Source: an uncultured Bacteroidales bacterium (GTDB lineage Bacteria > Bacteroidota > Bacteroidia > Bacteroidales > UBA932). Taken from it: a stretch of 64,000 nt of DNA. The position numbers and the translations under genes are program-made. Each line of letters begins with the position of its first letter. Position 1 is the first letter of the stretch. The notes under the pieces are model-generated. The model made no database searches. It had not been told where the DNA came from and was given only the letters and a program-made list of their open reading frames with translations. Of the stretch, positions 42,216-50,209 are shown piece by piece. The DNA lies in assembly GCA_944325495.1 (NCBI GenBank), contig CALVAD010000005.1, forward strand, positions 1-64,000. The letters are read 5' to 3'.

Positions 42216-43691
42216 ATGACGACACAGAAAAAACTAATGACCAACTGGCGCTGGTGGATGGTGGTGCTGATGTTCATGGCGACCACCGTCAACTACATGG
42301 ACCGCCAGGTGCTCTCCCTGACATGGAAGGACTTCATCGCCCCGGAGTTCCACTGGACGGACAATGACTACGGCACCATAACGGCCATCTTCTCCATAAT
42401 CTACGCGATCTGCATGCTGTTCGCGGGCAAGTTCGTGGACTGGATGGGCACCAAGAAAGGCTATCTCTGGTCCATAGGCGTATGGTCCACGGGCGCCTGC
42501 CTCCACGCGATCTGCGGATGGCTGACCTGCCACATCGAGGGCTACGAGTCCATTCAGGTGATGCAGGCAGTCGAAAGCGGAACCGCGGCGGCTCTCGCGA
42601 TAGCCTCGACGAGCGTATGGCTATTCATCGCCGCACGTGCGGTGCTCGCCCTCGGTGAGGCCGGCAACTTCCCCGCCGCGATCAAGACCACGGCCGAATA
42701 CTTCCCGAAGAAGGACCGCGCGTTCGCGACTTCCATCTTCAATTCCGGAGCTTCGGTGGGTGCGCTCATCGCCCCTGCGACCATTCCCCTTCTCGCCCAG
42801 TACTTCAAGGACAAGGGAGTCGGCGGCGGCTGGGAGATGGCCTTCGTGATCATCGGTGCCATAGGATATATCTGGATGGCCTTCTGGGTGTTCATGTACA
42901 ACAAGCCCGAGAAGAGCAAGCATGTGAACGCGGCCGAGCTCGCCTACATCCATCAGGATGACGCCGAGGAGGAAGCCGCGAAGGCGAAGGAGACGCAGAA
43001 GGACGAGAAGCAGATCTCGCTCTGGAAGTGCTTCACCTACAAGCAGACCTGGTCATTCATCGTCGGCAAGTTCTTCACCGACGGCGTATGGTGGTTCTAC
43101 CTGTTCTGGGCTCCCGCCTACTTCTCCGACCAGTTCGGCTACGCTTCGTCGTCCACCATGGGAGTGCTGCTCATAACCGCGCTCTATGCCATTGTGACCG
43201 TGCTCTCGATATTCGGCGGCTACCTGCCCCGCATATTCGTGGACAAGAAACACATGAACCCCTATAACGGACGCATGCTCGCGATGCTTATCTTCGCGTT
43301 CTTCCCTCTGTTCGCGCTGTTCGCGCAGCCCATGGGCGTGCAGTCCCCCTGGTGGCCTGCGATTTTCATCGGCCTCGCGGGAGCGGGACATCAGGCATGG
43401 TCGGCGAATCTGTTCAGCACCATCGGTGACATGTTCCCCAAGAGCGCCGTGGCCACCATCACGGGAATCGGAGGCATGGCCGGCGGAATAGGCTCATTCT
43501 TCATCCAGAAGGCGGCCGGAATGCTGTTCACCAAGACCGACCAGCTCGGCGCGGCCTTCACCTTCCTCGGATTCGAGGGCAAGGAGGGCGGATACTTCAT
43601 CATGTTCTGCTTCTGCGGCATCGCATATGTTCTCGCATGGGCGATCATGAAGGGCCTCGTGCCGAAGTACAAGCCTATCCAGGTGAAATAG
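42216..43691 (+). CDS. exuT: MFS hexuronate transporter (ExuT-like)
   Basis: This 491-residue major facilitator protein has 12 predicted helices and belongs to the anion:cation symporter (ACS) group. The N-terminus WWMVVLMFMATTVNYMDRQVLS and ARAVLALGEAGNFPAAIKTTAEYFP are close to hexuronate/galactonate transporters. It likely imports galacturonate and glucuronate across the inner membrane. A charged central cytoplasmic loop (about 240-270) separates the halves. It is last in the kdgK-kdgA run and followed by a terminator. Confidence 0.9.
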   Translation: MTTQKKLMTNWRWWMVVLMFMATTVNYMDRQVLSLTWKDFIAPEFHWTDNDYGTITAIFSIIYAICMLFAGKFVDWMGTKKGYLWSIGVWSTGACLHAICGWLTCHIEGYESIQVMQAVESGTAAALAIASTSVWLFIAARAVLALGEAGNFPAAIKTTAEYFPKKDRAFATSIFNSGASVGALIAPATIPLLAQYFKDKGVGGGWEMAFVIIGAIGYIWMAFWVFMYNKPEKSKHVNAAELAYIHQDDAEEEAAKAKETQKDEKQISLWKCFTYKQTWSFIVGKFFTDGVWWFYLFWAPAYFSDQFGYASSSTMGVLLITALYAIVTVLSIFGGYLPRIFVDKKHMNPYNGRMLAMLIFAFFPLFALFAQPMGVQSPWWPAIFIGLAGAGHQAWSANLFSTIGDMFPKSAVATITGIGGMAGGIGSFFIQKAAGMLFTKTDQLGAAFTFLGFEGKEGGYFIMFCFCGIAYVLAWAIMKGLVPKYKPIQVK

Positions 43692-43711
43692 TCCTGTCGG
43701 ACTTTGAGAAC

Positions 43712-43748
43712 GAAAGAACCCGGACTCGCTGGAGCCCGGGTTTCTTTC
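43712..43748. terminator. bidirectional terminator between exuT and the DEAD-box gene
   Basis: GAAAGAACCCGG pairs with CCCGGGTTTCTTTC around a loop of about 11 nt, with one bulged A. The symmetrical A/T flanks can act as a T-run in both directions for the two converging genes. Confidence 0.7.
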
Positions 43749-43763
43749 ATGCCGCTATGACAA

Positions 43764-45488
43764 TCAGCGTCTGCGGCGGGAAGAGCGTCCGGACCTGCCG
43801 GAGCGGTCGCCGCGCTTCCGGGGCTTCGCGGCGAAATCGTCAGCATAACCCGCATCACCGGCAGGTTCCTCCTGCGCGACTTCGACCACCACCCTGCGGC
43901 CGTTCCACGTCAGGCCGCGGAAAGCCCTCAGCACATTCTCGGTCTCCTTCTCGTCCACCTCGAAGAAAGAGAACTTCTTCATCAGGTCCACACGGCCCAC
44001 ATCCACCCGCCTGCGCGTATTGTCATTGAGCATGGCCATCAGGCCGCGGAGATTGAACCTGTCGATCTTGCCCAGATTAATGTGCATTCTGACATAACCG
44101 GCCTCCGCCTTGCGCGGGCCCTTGTTCTCCTCCCTTGCGCGCTGCTCCTTCTTCGAATCGGAGACGGTCTCTATCTCGTCCTTGTCGCGATAGTATTCGA
44201 AGAAGCGGTTGAACTCGTGGGAGACCACTCTCTTGATGAGGTCCTCCTTGCCGAGCCAGTCCAGTTTTCGGTAGATCTCCGGCATGAACTCGTTGATTTC
44301 CTCCTCATTGACCTTGACCTTCTCCAGATCGTCTATCACCTTGAAAAGCTGCTTCTTGCAAATCTGCCACGCCGTAGGCACCTCGCCCTTCTCGAACTGC
44401 TTGCCTATCGCCTTCTCGATGGCGCGTATCTTTCCGCGCTCCTTCAGATTCACAATCGCAACGGATGTTCCCGTCTTCCCTGCGCGCCCCGTCCTTCCGC
44501 TGCGGTGAGTATAGCTTTCCGTATCGTCCGGAAGCCCGTAGTTTATAATATGCGTAAGGTCGTCCACGTCCAGTCCGCGTGCCGCCACGTCGGTAGCCAC
44601 CAGCAGCTGAAGATTCCTGATTCTGAATTTCTGCATCACGAGGTCGCGCTGCGCCTGCGAAAGGTCACCGTGAAGCGAATCCGCATTGTATCCCTCCTGC
44701 ATCAGTTTGTCGGCGATCTCCTGGGTCTCTCTCTTGGTGCGGCAGAAGATTATGCCGTATATCTTCGGATTGTAGTCCACAATCCTCTTGAGGGTCTCGT
44801 ATTTGTCCTTGGCATGGACCATATAGACGACATGCCGGACATTCGCGGTGCCCTCGTTGCGCCGGCCGATGGTAATCTCCCTGGCATCGTGCAGATAGTT
44901 CTTCGAGATCCTCGCGATCTCGTCGCTCATCGTGGCCGAGAACAGCAGCGTGTTCCTCTCCTGCGGGACCTCCGCGAGAATGGCGTTGATATCCTCCGAG
45001 AAGCCCATGTTCAGCATCTCGTCCGCCTCGTCCATCACGACATTGGACACAGTCGCAAGCGAGACGGTCCTGCGCTTCATCAGGTCAAGCAGCCGTCCCG
45101 GGGTCGCAACGATTATATGCACCCCGTTTTTCAGCGAGCGTATCTGGCTCTCGATGGACGAACCGCCGTACACAGGCAGCACCTTCAGTCCGTCCACATA
45201 TTTCGAATAGTCATTCAAGTCTCCTGCAATCTGCAGGCACAGCTCTCTCGTCGGGCAGAGTATCAGGGACTGGGGACGATTGTCCCCGACATCGGTCTTC
45301 TGGATCAGCGGCAGCCCGAACGCCGCGGTCTTGCCTGTTCCCGTCTGCGCCAGCGCCACCACGTCGTGGCCGTCTTCCAGAAGGTAGGGTATGACCTCCT
45401 CCTGCACCGGCATGGGGTAGGCGTACCCCATCTCTTCAATCGCACGGCGTATCTTCTCCGACACGCCGAGTTCTTCAAATGTCTTCAT
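43764..45488 (-). CDS. DEAD-box RNA helicase with DbpA-like C-terminal domain
   Basis: This 574-residue ATP-dependent RNA helicase has motifs Q (PMPVQEEVIP), I (AQTGTGKTAAF), Ia (PTRELCLQ), II (VMDEADEM), III (SATMSD), and VI (HRSGRTGRAGKTG). A C-terminal DbpA/CsdA-type RNA-binding domain (about 465-545) is followed by a basic Arg/Ser/Gly tail. Such proteins act in ribosome assembly and mRNA turnover. It is monocistronic with its own promoter and divergent from the GH35 gene. Confidence 0.94.
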   Translation of the reverse strand: MKTFEELGVSEKIRRAIEEMGYAYPMPVQEEVIPYLLEDGHDVVALAQTGTGKTAAFGLPLIQKTDVGDNRPQSLILCPTRELCLQIAGDLNDYSKYVDGLKVLPVYGGSSIESQIRSLKNGVHIIVATPGRLLDLMKRRTVSLATVSNVVMDEADEMLNMGFSEDINAILAEVPQERNTLLFSATMSDEIARISKNYLHDAREITIGRRNEGTANVRHVVYMVHAKDKYETLKRIVDYNPKIYGIIFCRTKRETQEIADKLMQEGYNADSLHGDLSQAQRDLVMQKFRIRNLQLLVATDVAARGLDVDDLTHIINYGLPDDTESYTHRSGRTGRAGKTGTSVAIVNLKERGKIRAIEKAIGKQFEKGEVPTAWQICKKQLFKVIDDLEKVKVNEEEINEFMPEIYRKLDWLGKEDLIKRVVSHEFNRFFEYYRDKDEIETVSDSKKEQRAREENKGPRKAEAGYVRMHINLGKIDRFNLRGLMAMLNDNTRRRVDVGRVDLMKKFSFFEVDEKETENVLRAFRGLTWNGRRVVVEVAQEEPAGDAGYADDFAAKPRKRGDRSGRSGRSSRRRR

Positions 45489-45518
45489 CTATAAAATACT
45501 GCTTCGATTATTCGGGCG

Positions 45519-45526
45519 CAAAGGTA
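45519..45526 (-). promoter_or_regulatory. -7 box for the DEAD-box helicase
   Basis: TACCTTTG on the minus strand lies 31 bp before the helicase ATG, in the 75-bp gap shared with the GH35 gene. Confidence 0.6.
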
Positions 45527-45563
45527 GTTTTTTTACTGGATTTTTATCGTATATTGGAGAGCC

Positions 45564-47930
45564 ATGCGAAAATTATTGACCCTGATCACCCTGCTGCTTT
45601 CGGCGACGATGATCGCCGGAGCGGAGACCCGTGCAGCGGAGCCTGCGGCGGGAAAAGAAAGCCAAGGCAGCTTCACTGCCGGAAAAGGCGCGTTCCTCCT
45701 GAACGGAGAGCCGTTCGTCATCAAGGCGGCGGAGCTCCACTACCCGAGAATACCGCGCGAATACTGGGAGCACCGCATCAAGATGTGCAAGGCGCTCGGC
45801 ATGAACACCATCTGCCTGTATGTGTTCTGGAACATCCACGAGCCGCGGATGGGAGAATTCGACTTCGGCGGGCAGAACGACATAGCGGAGTTCTGCCGGC
45901 TCGCCCACAGGAACGGCATGTACATCATAGTGCGTCCCGGCCCCTATGTATGCGCCGAATGGGAGATGGGCGGACTGCCGTGGTGGCTGCTCAAGAAGAA
46001 GGACATAAGGCTGCGCGAGTCCGACCCCTGGTTCATGGAGCGCACGGAAATCTTCATGAAGGAGGTGGGCAGGCAGCTGGCCCCGCTGACCATGGAGAAC
46101 GGAGGACCGATAATCATGGTACAGGTGGAGAACGAATACGGTTCCTACGGCGAGGACAAGCAGTATGTGGCAGCGATACGCGACATACTGCGCAGGTCGG
46201 GATTCGGAAACACCACGCTGTTCCAGTGCGACTGGGCCAGCAACTTCACGAAGAACGGACTCGACGACCTCGTGTGGACGATGAACTTCGGCACCGGAGC
46301 CGACATCGACGCCCAGTTCCGTCCGCTGCGCCGGCTGCGCCCCGACTCCCCGCTGATGTGCTCGGAGTTCTGGAGCGGATGGTTCGACAAATGGGGAGCG
46401 CGCCATGAGACCCGCCCGGCGGAGGCCATGGTCGACGGCATAGACGAGATGCTCTCCAAGGGAATCTCCTTCTCGCTCTACATGACCCACGGAGGCACCT
46501 CCTTCGGGCACTGGGCGGGCGCCAACTCCCCGGGCTTCGCACCCGACGTGACCTCATACGACTACGACGCGCCCATAAACGAATACGGGCAGGCGACCCC
46601 GAAATACCGGCTTCTGCGCGAGGTGATGCAGAAGTATTCCGACCGCAGGCTGCCGCCCGTACCGAAGCCGGCGGCGGAACTCATCAGCATCCCGGAATTC
46701 GAGCTCACGGAATACGCCCCTCTCGTCTGCGGCACCGACAGCATGTTCACGAGCCGCTCGCCCATGACCTTCGAGGAGATGGACATGGGATGGGGCAGCG
46801 TAATCTACACCACATCCCTGCCTGAGATTCCCGTAAGCAGCCGGCTGGTGCTCGACGGGGCGCACGATTACGCGCAGGTCTTCATCGACGGCGAATACAT
46901 AGGCCGCACCGACAGGACCAGGAACGAGACCAACGTCCTGCTGCCGCCGGTCGGCAAGGGCTCCGAGATGACCATAGTAGTGGAAGGCATGGGGCGCATC
47001 AACTTCGGAAGGGCCATCAAGGACTTCAAGGGACTCACCGAGGAAGTGACGGTGCGCGCCGAAGTCGACGGCGACGACCTGACATGGAAGCTCAACGACT
47101 GGACCATGCGCACCCTCCCCGACGGCCACGCGGACGCGCTGAAGGCGCTCGATCGGCACAGGGACGGGGCCCCGACGGACCTCCGGCTCGATTCCGGGGC
47201 GGGATACTACCGGGGATACTTCGATCTCAGGCGCACAGGCGACACCTTCCTGAACATGGAGAACTGGGGCAAGGGCCAGCTCTATGTCAACGGACACGCC
47301 ATAGGGCGCTTCTGGAGCATAGGCCCGCAGCAGACCCTCTATGTGCCCGGATGCTGGCTCAGGAAAGGGCGCAACGAAGTCATAGTGCTCGATGTCAAAG
47401 GCCCGCGCGCCGCGAAGATATGGGGGCAGGACCGCCCCGAGCTGGACAAACTGCAGCTTGAGGAGAGCGCCCTGCACAACAATCCCGGCGACCGTCCCGA
47501 CCTCAACTCGGCGAGTCCGGCGGCCGAAGGCTCGTTCGACGGAAGCCGGAGCTGGCAGACCGTGGAGTTCGACAGCCCCGCCGAAGGACGCTACCTCGCC
47601 GTGGAATGTCTCGGGGCGTCCGACGGAGGCGATGTCGTGACCATAGCGGAGATATACGCCAGGGACGCGTCCGGAGAGCGCATCGCGAGGGAATCCTGGT
47701 CGGTGAAATATGCCGACAGCGAGGACGTCTACAGCGGCAACCACACCGGCGACAAGGCGTTCGACCTTCAGGAGACGACCTGGTGGAGCTCCGTCGAAGG
47801 CTCGCCCCTCCCCCACCTGCTTGTCATAGACATGGGAGCGGAGCAGACCGTCACGGCGGTGGAGTATCTTCCCCGCAACGACCAGTCGGCCACCGACGGC
47901 ATAAGCGGCTACCGGATCTTCATCTACTGA
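45564..47930 (+). CDS. GH35 beta-galactosidase with C-terminal carbohydrate-binding domain
   Basis: This 788-residue secreted enzyme has a signal peptide (MRKLLTLITLLLSATMIAGA). The GH35 TIM barrel shows the acid/base in QVENEYGSYG (Glu189 or Glu191) and the nucleophile Glu268 in CSEFWSGWFDKWG. Beta-sandwich domains follow, and a final F5/8-type (CBM32-like) domain of about 135 residues ends the protein. It probably removes beta-galactosyl units from galactan or arabinogalactan side chains of pectin. It stands alone between a divergent helicase and a terminator. Confidence 0.93.
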   Translation: MRKLLTLITLLLSATMIAGAETRAAEPAAGKESQGSFTAGKGAFLLNGEPFVIKAAELHYPRIPREYWEHRIKMCKALGMNTICLYVFWNIHEPRMGEFDFGGQNDIAEFCRLAHRNGMYIIVRPGPYVCAEWEMGGLPWWLLKKKDIRLRESDPWFMERTEIFMKEVGRQLAPLTMENGGPIIMVQVENEYGSYGEDKQYVAAIRDILRRSGFGNTTLFQCDWASNFTKNGLDDLVWTMNFGTGADIDAQFRPLRRLRPDSPLMCSEFWSGWFDKWGARHETRPAEAMVDGIDEMLSKGISFSLYMTHGGTSFGHWAGANSPGFAPDVTSYDYDAPINEYGQATPKYRLLREVMQKYSDRRLPPVPKPAAELISIPEFELTEYAPLVCGTDSMFTSRSPMTFEEMDMGWGSVIYTTSLPEIPVSSRLVLDGAHDYAQVFIDGEYIGRTDRTRNETNVLLPPVGKGSEMTIVVEGMGRINFGRAIKDFKGLTEEVTVRAEVDGDDLTWKLNDWTMRTLPDGHADALKALDRHRDGAPTDLRLDSGAGYYRGYFDLRRTGDTFLNMENWGKGQLYVNGHAIGRFWSIGPQQTLYVPGCWLRKGRNEVIVLDVKGPRAAKIWGQDRPELDKLQLEESALHNNPGDRPDLNSASPAAEGSFDGSRSWQTVEFDSPAEGRYLAVECLGASDGGDVVTIAEIYARDASGERIARESWSVKYADSEDVYSGNHTGDKAFDLQETTWWSSVEGSPLPHLLVIDMGAEQTVTAVEYLPRNDQSATDGISGYRIFIY

Positions 47931-47954
47931 TCCGCGGAGACCTGCCGGAAACTG

Positions 47955-47992
47955 ATTGCGCGCGATGGAAAAAATCGCGCGCAATTGTTTTT
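47955..47992 (+). terminator. terminator of the GH35 gene
   Basis: A 12-bp perfect stem (ATTGCGCGCGAT and complement) with a 7-nt loop is followed by TGTTTTT. It overlaps the -33 region of the following TetR promoter, so termination and initiation share sequence. Confidence 0.8.
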
Positions 47993-48015
47993 ACGGCATA
48001 TTGTTTGTACATTTG
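47985..48015 (+). promoter_or_regulatory. promoter of the TetR-RND operon
   Basis: TTG at 47985-47987 and TACATTTG at 48008-48015 with 20 nt between them fit the Bacteroidota -33/-7 pair. The start codon of the TetR gene lies 54 bp downstream, leaving room for an operator for autoregulation. Confidence 0.6.
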
Positions 48016-48068
48016 CACTGGTTTGGTCGAAAATTCCAAAAAGGTTCCACAATCACCGCGACAGCAGC

Positions 48069-48668
48069 ATGAGCAAGGATGTAAGGAAGAAAATAATCGA
48101 GGCGGCCACCAAGGCGTTCTCGGTCTACGGCTACGAAAAGACCACGGTCGAGGACATCGCCAGGCTGGCCGATAAGGCTAAGACATCGGTCTACTACTAC
48201 TTCGACGGCAAGGCGGGCATTTTCGCCGCAGCCCTCGAGGAAGAGCTCCGCACCATGAACGCGGCGCTGGAGGAATACCGCAGCACCGCACCCGAACATA
48301 TCATCCGAAACTTCCGGGAATACCTCAAGAGGCGCATGGAGGTCGTGCTCGAGTCGCGGCTCTACAGAAAATTCCTGCCGGAAATGTTCAGACGCGACAA
48401 CGAAAGCGAGCTCAGCGGCATCTTCATAAAGGCGCGCAGGTCCTTCGACCTCGACGAGCGGCAGTTCTTCAGCGCGATATGCTTCTATGCGAGGGCGGCC
48501 GGAGCCCTGGACAGCAAGGCCAGGCCGGAGATATTCGCCGAGATGCTTGGCATGGTGCTGAACGGCGCTGAAATGCAGATCCTGCTTTCGGACGACAAGG
48601 CGGCCTCGATGGCGACCTATGAAGAAATGGTCGACTTCATAACAAACACGAACAACTTCAGTCTATGA
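48069..48668 (+). CDS. TetR/AcrR family transcriptional regulator
   Basis: This 199-residue regulator has an N-terminal TetR helix-turn-helix (VRKKIIEAATKAFSVYGYEKTTVEDIARLADKAKTSVYYYF) and an all-alpha ligand domain. ATG 48069 gives the family start; the frame extends upstream without meaning. It leads an efflux operon (lipoprotein, adaptor, RND pump, TolC) and most likely represses it, its ligand being an exported compound; this is inferred from context. Confidence 0.92.
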   Translation: MSKDVRKKIIEAATKAFSVYGYEKTTVEDIARLADKAKTSVYYYFDGKAGIFAAALEEELRTMNAALEEYRSTAPEHIIRNFREYLKRRMEVVLESRLYRKFLPEMFRRDNESELSGIFIKARRSFDLDERQFFSAICFYARAAGALDSKARPEIFAEMLGMVLNGAEMQILLSDDKAASMATYEEMVDFITNTNNFSL

Positions 48669-49186
48669 TGAAAAAGATATTGCTTGCGGCGGCGCTGGTT
48701 GCAGCCGCCTGTTCCTGCACCAAGGAAGGTGCGGCGAGATTCGAAGGATACTATTCCTACAAGCTGAGCGGAAACATAAGCTTCGAGGCCACCACGCCGG
48801 CCTCCTCCGACGGCGACACCGCTCCGGACAAAATGACTTTCAGCATCTCTCCGGAGTCCGGGCAGCTCAATATCCTCACCGAGGACAAGAAATCAGGCGC
48901 CGTGGTGCTGACCATGAACGCCCTCGGAGGCGACGCCGTGGCAGTCACAGGGAAAGCCGAAGACAGCAGCCTGACGCTCGACGACTTCACGAAGCGGTTC
49001 CGCTTCGACCTGTCGAGCACCGCGCTGGAGAGGACCCACAGCTTCACTGTAAGCGGAACCGGCGAGCGGCTCGACGACATCCTCATCATCAGGTTCACCG
49101 CATCCGGAAGCATGGACTATCTCGGACGCAGCTATGTGGTCAGCGGAAGCGAAATCAACTGTGTGGCAAGACTCAACGACCGATGA
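48665..49186 (+). CDS. small lipoprotein of the RND operon, unknown function
   Basis: This 173-residue protein has lipobox VAAACSC (Cys16 or Cys18) and a beta-rich domain (YYSYKLSGNISFEA, then LNILTEDKKSGAVVLTMNALGGDAVAVTGKAEDSSLTL). No family was recognised. The start overlaps the TetR stop by ATGA (ATGATG gives a second start 3 nt later) and the stop overlaps the adaptor start in the same way. Its fixed place between regulator and pump suggests an accessory role in the efflux system. Confidence 0.75.
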   Translation: MMKKILLAAALVAAACSCTKEGAARFEGYYSYKLSGNISFEATTPASSDGDTAPDKMTFSISPESGQLNILTEDKKSGAVVLTMNALGGDAVAVTGKAEDSSLTLDDFTKRFRFDLSSTALERTHSFTVSGTGERLDDILIIRFTASGSMDYLGRSYVVSGSEINCVARLNDR

Positions 49187-50208
49187 AAAGAGCAGCAGCA
49201 TATCTTGCGGCACTGGCGCTTCTCGCCGGCTGCAACCCCAAGGCGGAGAATCCGCCCGCATCCGGCAGGGCGCCGGTCGCCGTGAAAGTGCAGGAAATCT
49301 CCGACACCCGGACTGCGGAGACCATAAACTATGTCGGCACCGCCGAAGCCTCCAGGACGGCGGTCATATCCGCCCCGAACGCCGGAAGGCTGGTGTCGCT
49401 CGATGTCAGGAGAGGCGACAGGGTGAGCGCCGGGCAGGTCATCGGACAGATCGAGTCGCAGACCGTGCGCAGCACATGGCAGATGGCGCAGGCCACGCTG
49501 GCGCAGGCTGAGGACGGCTACGACAGGGCGATGCAGGTATATGACTCCGGAAGCATCTCCGAAGTGCAGATGGTGGAGATAAACACGAAGCTCAGCCAGG
49601 CGCGCGCGGCCGCGGAAGCCGCTCAGAAAGCCCTCGACGACTGCACGCTCAAGGCCCCGTTCGACGGCTATGTGTCCGATGTCATGGCCAGCGAAAGCGT
49701 GCAGCTCAACATGTTCGAGCCCGTGGTCAGGATAATGGACATTTCGGAAATCGTCATAAGCTTCTCCGTTCCGGAGAGCGAGATAAACAGCCTCGGCATC
49801 GGTCAGGAAGTGTCGGTCGACGTGGCCGCCACGGGCTCCGGCGCACTGAAAGGCAAGGTGCTCTCTAAAGGCATATCCGCATCCCCGCTGTCGCACAGCT
49901 ATGACTGCACCGCAAGCCTCGAAGCCGGCCAGGGCGGGCTGATGCCCGGAATGGTCTGCGAGGTGCATGTGCTGCGGGACAGCAACCATGGCGCGGTCGT
50001 GCCCGCGTCGGTGGTGCAGACCGGAACCGACAGCCGCTATGTCTGGACCGTGAGCGACGGCACGGTGCGCAAGACTCCCGTCAAGGTCGGAGGATTCTCC
50101 GGCAGCGGCGTCATCATCACCGAAGGGCTGGAGAAAGGCGACCTCGTGATCGTGGAAGGCTACCAGAAAGTGTCGTCAGGAATGAAGGTCACGGTGGAGG
50201 AGGAATAA
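49183..50208 (+). CDS. RND efflux periplasmic adaptor (membrane fusion protein)
   Basis: This 341-residue lipoprotein (lipobox LLAGC, Cys18) has a barrel-sandwich (lipoyl-like) domain split by a coiled-coil hairpin: ISAPNAGRLVSLDVRRGDRVSAGQ before and LKAPFDGYVSDVMASESVQ after. Beta-barrel and membrane-proximal domains follow (TGTDSRYVWTV). It joins the inner-membrane pump to the TolC channel. It has an ATGA overlap upstream and one base separates it from the pump gene. Confidence 0.93.
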   Translation: MKRAAAYLAALALLAGCNPKAENPPASGRAPVAVKVQEISDTRTAETINYVGTAEASRTAVISAPNAGRLVSLDVRRGDRVSAGQVIGQIESQTVRSTWQMAQATLAQAEDGYDRAMQVYDSGSISEVQMVEINTKLSQARAAAEAAQKALDDCTLKAPFDGYVSDVMASESVQLNMFEPVVRIMDISEIVISFSVPESEINSLGIGQEVSVDVAATGSGALKGKVLSKGISASPLSHSYDCTASLEAGQGGLMPGMVCEVHVLRDSNHGAVVPASVVQTGTDSRYVWTVSDGTVRKTPVKVGGFSGSGVIITEGLEKGDLVIVEGYQKVSSGMKVTVEEE

Positions 50209-50209
50209 G

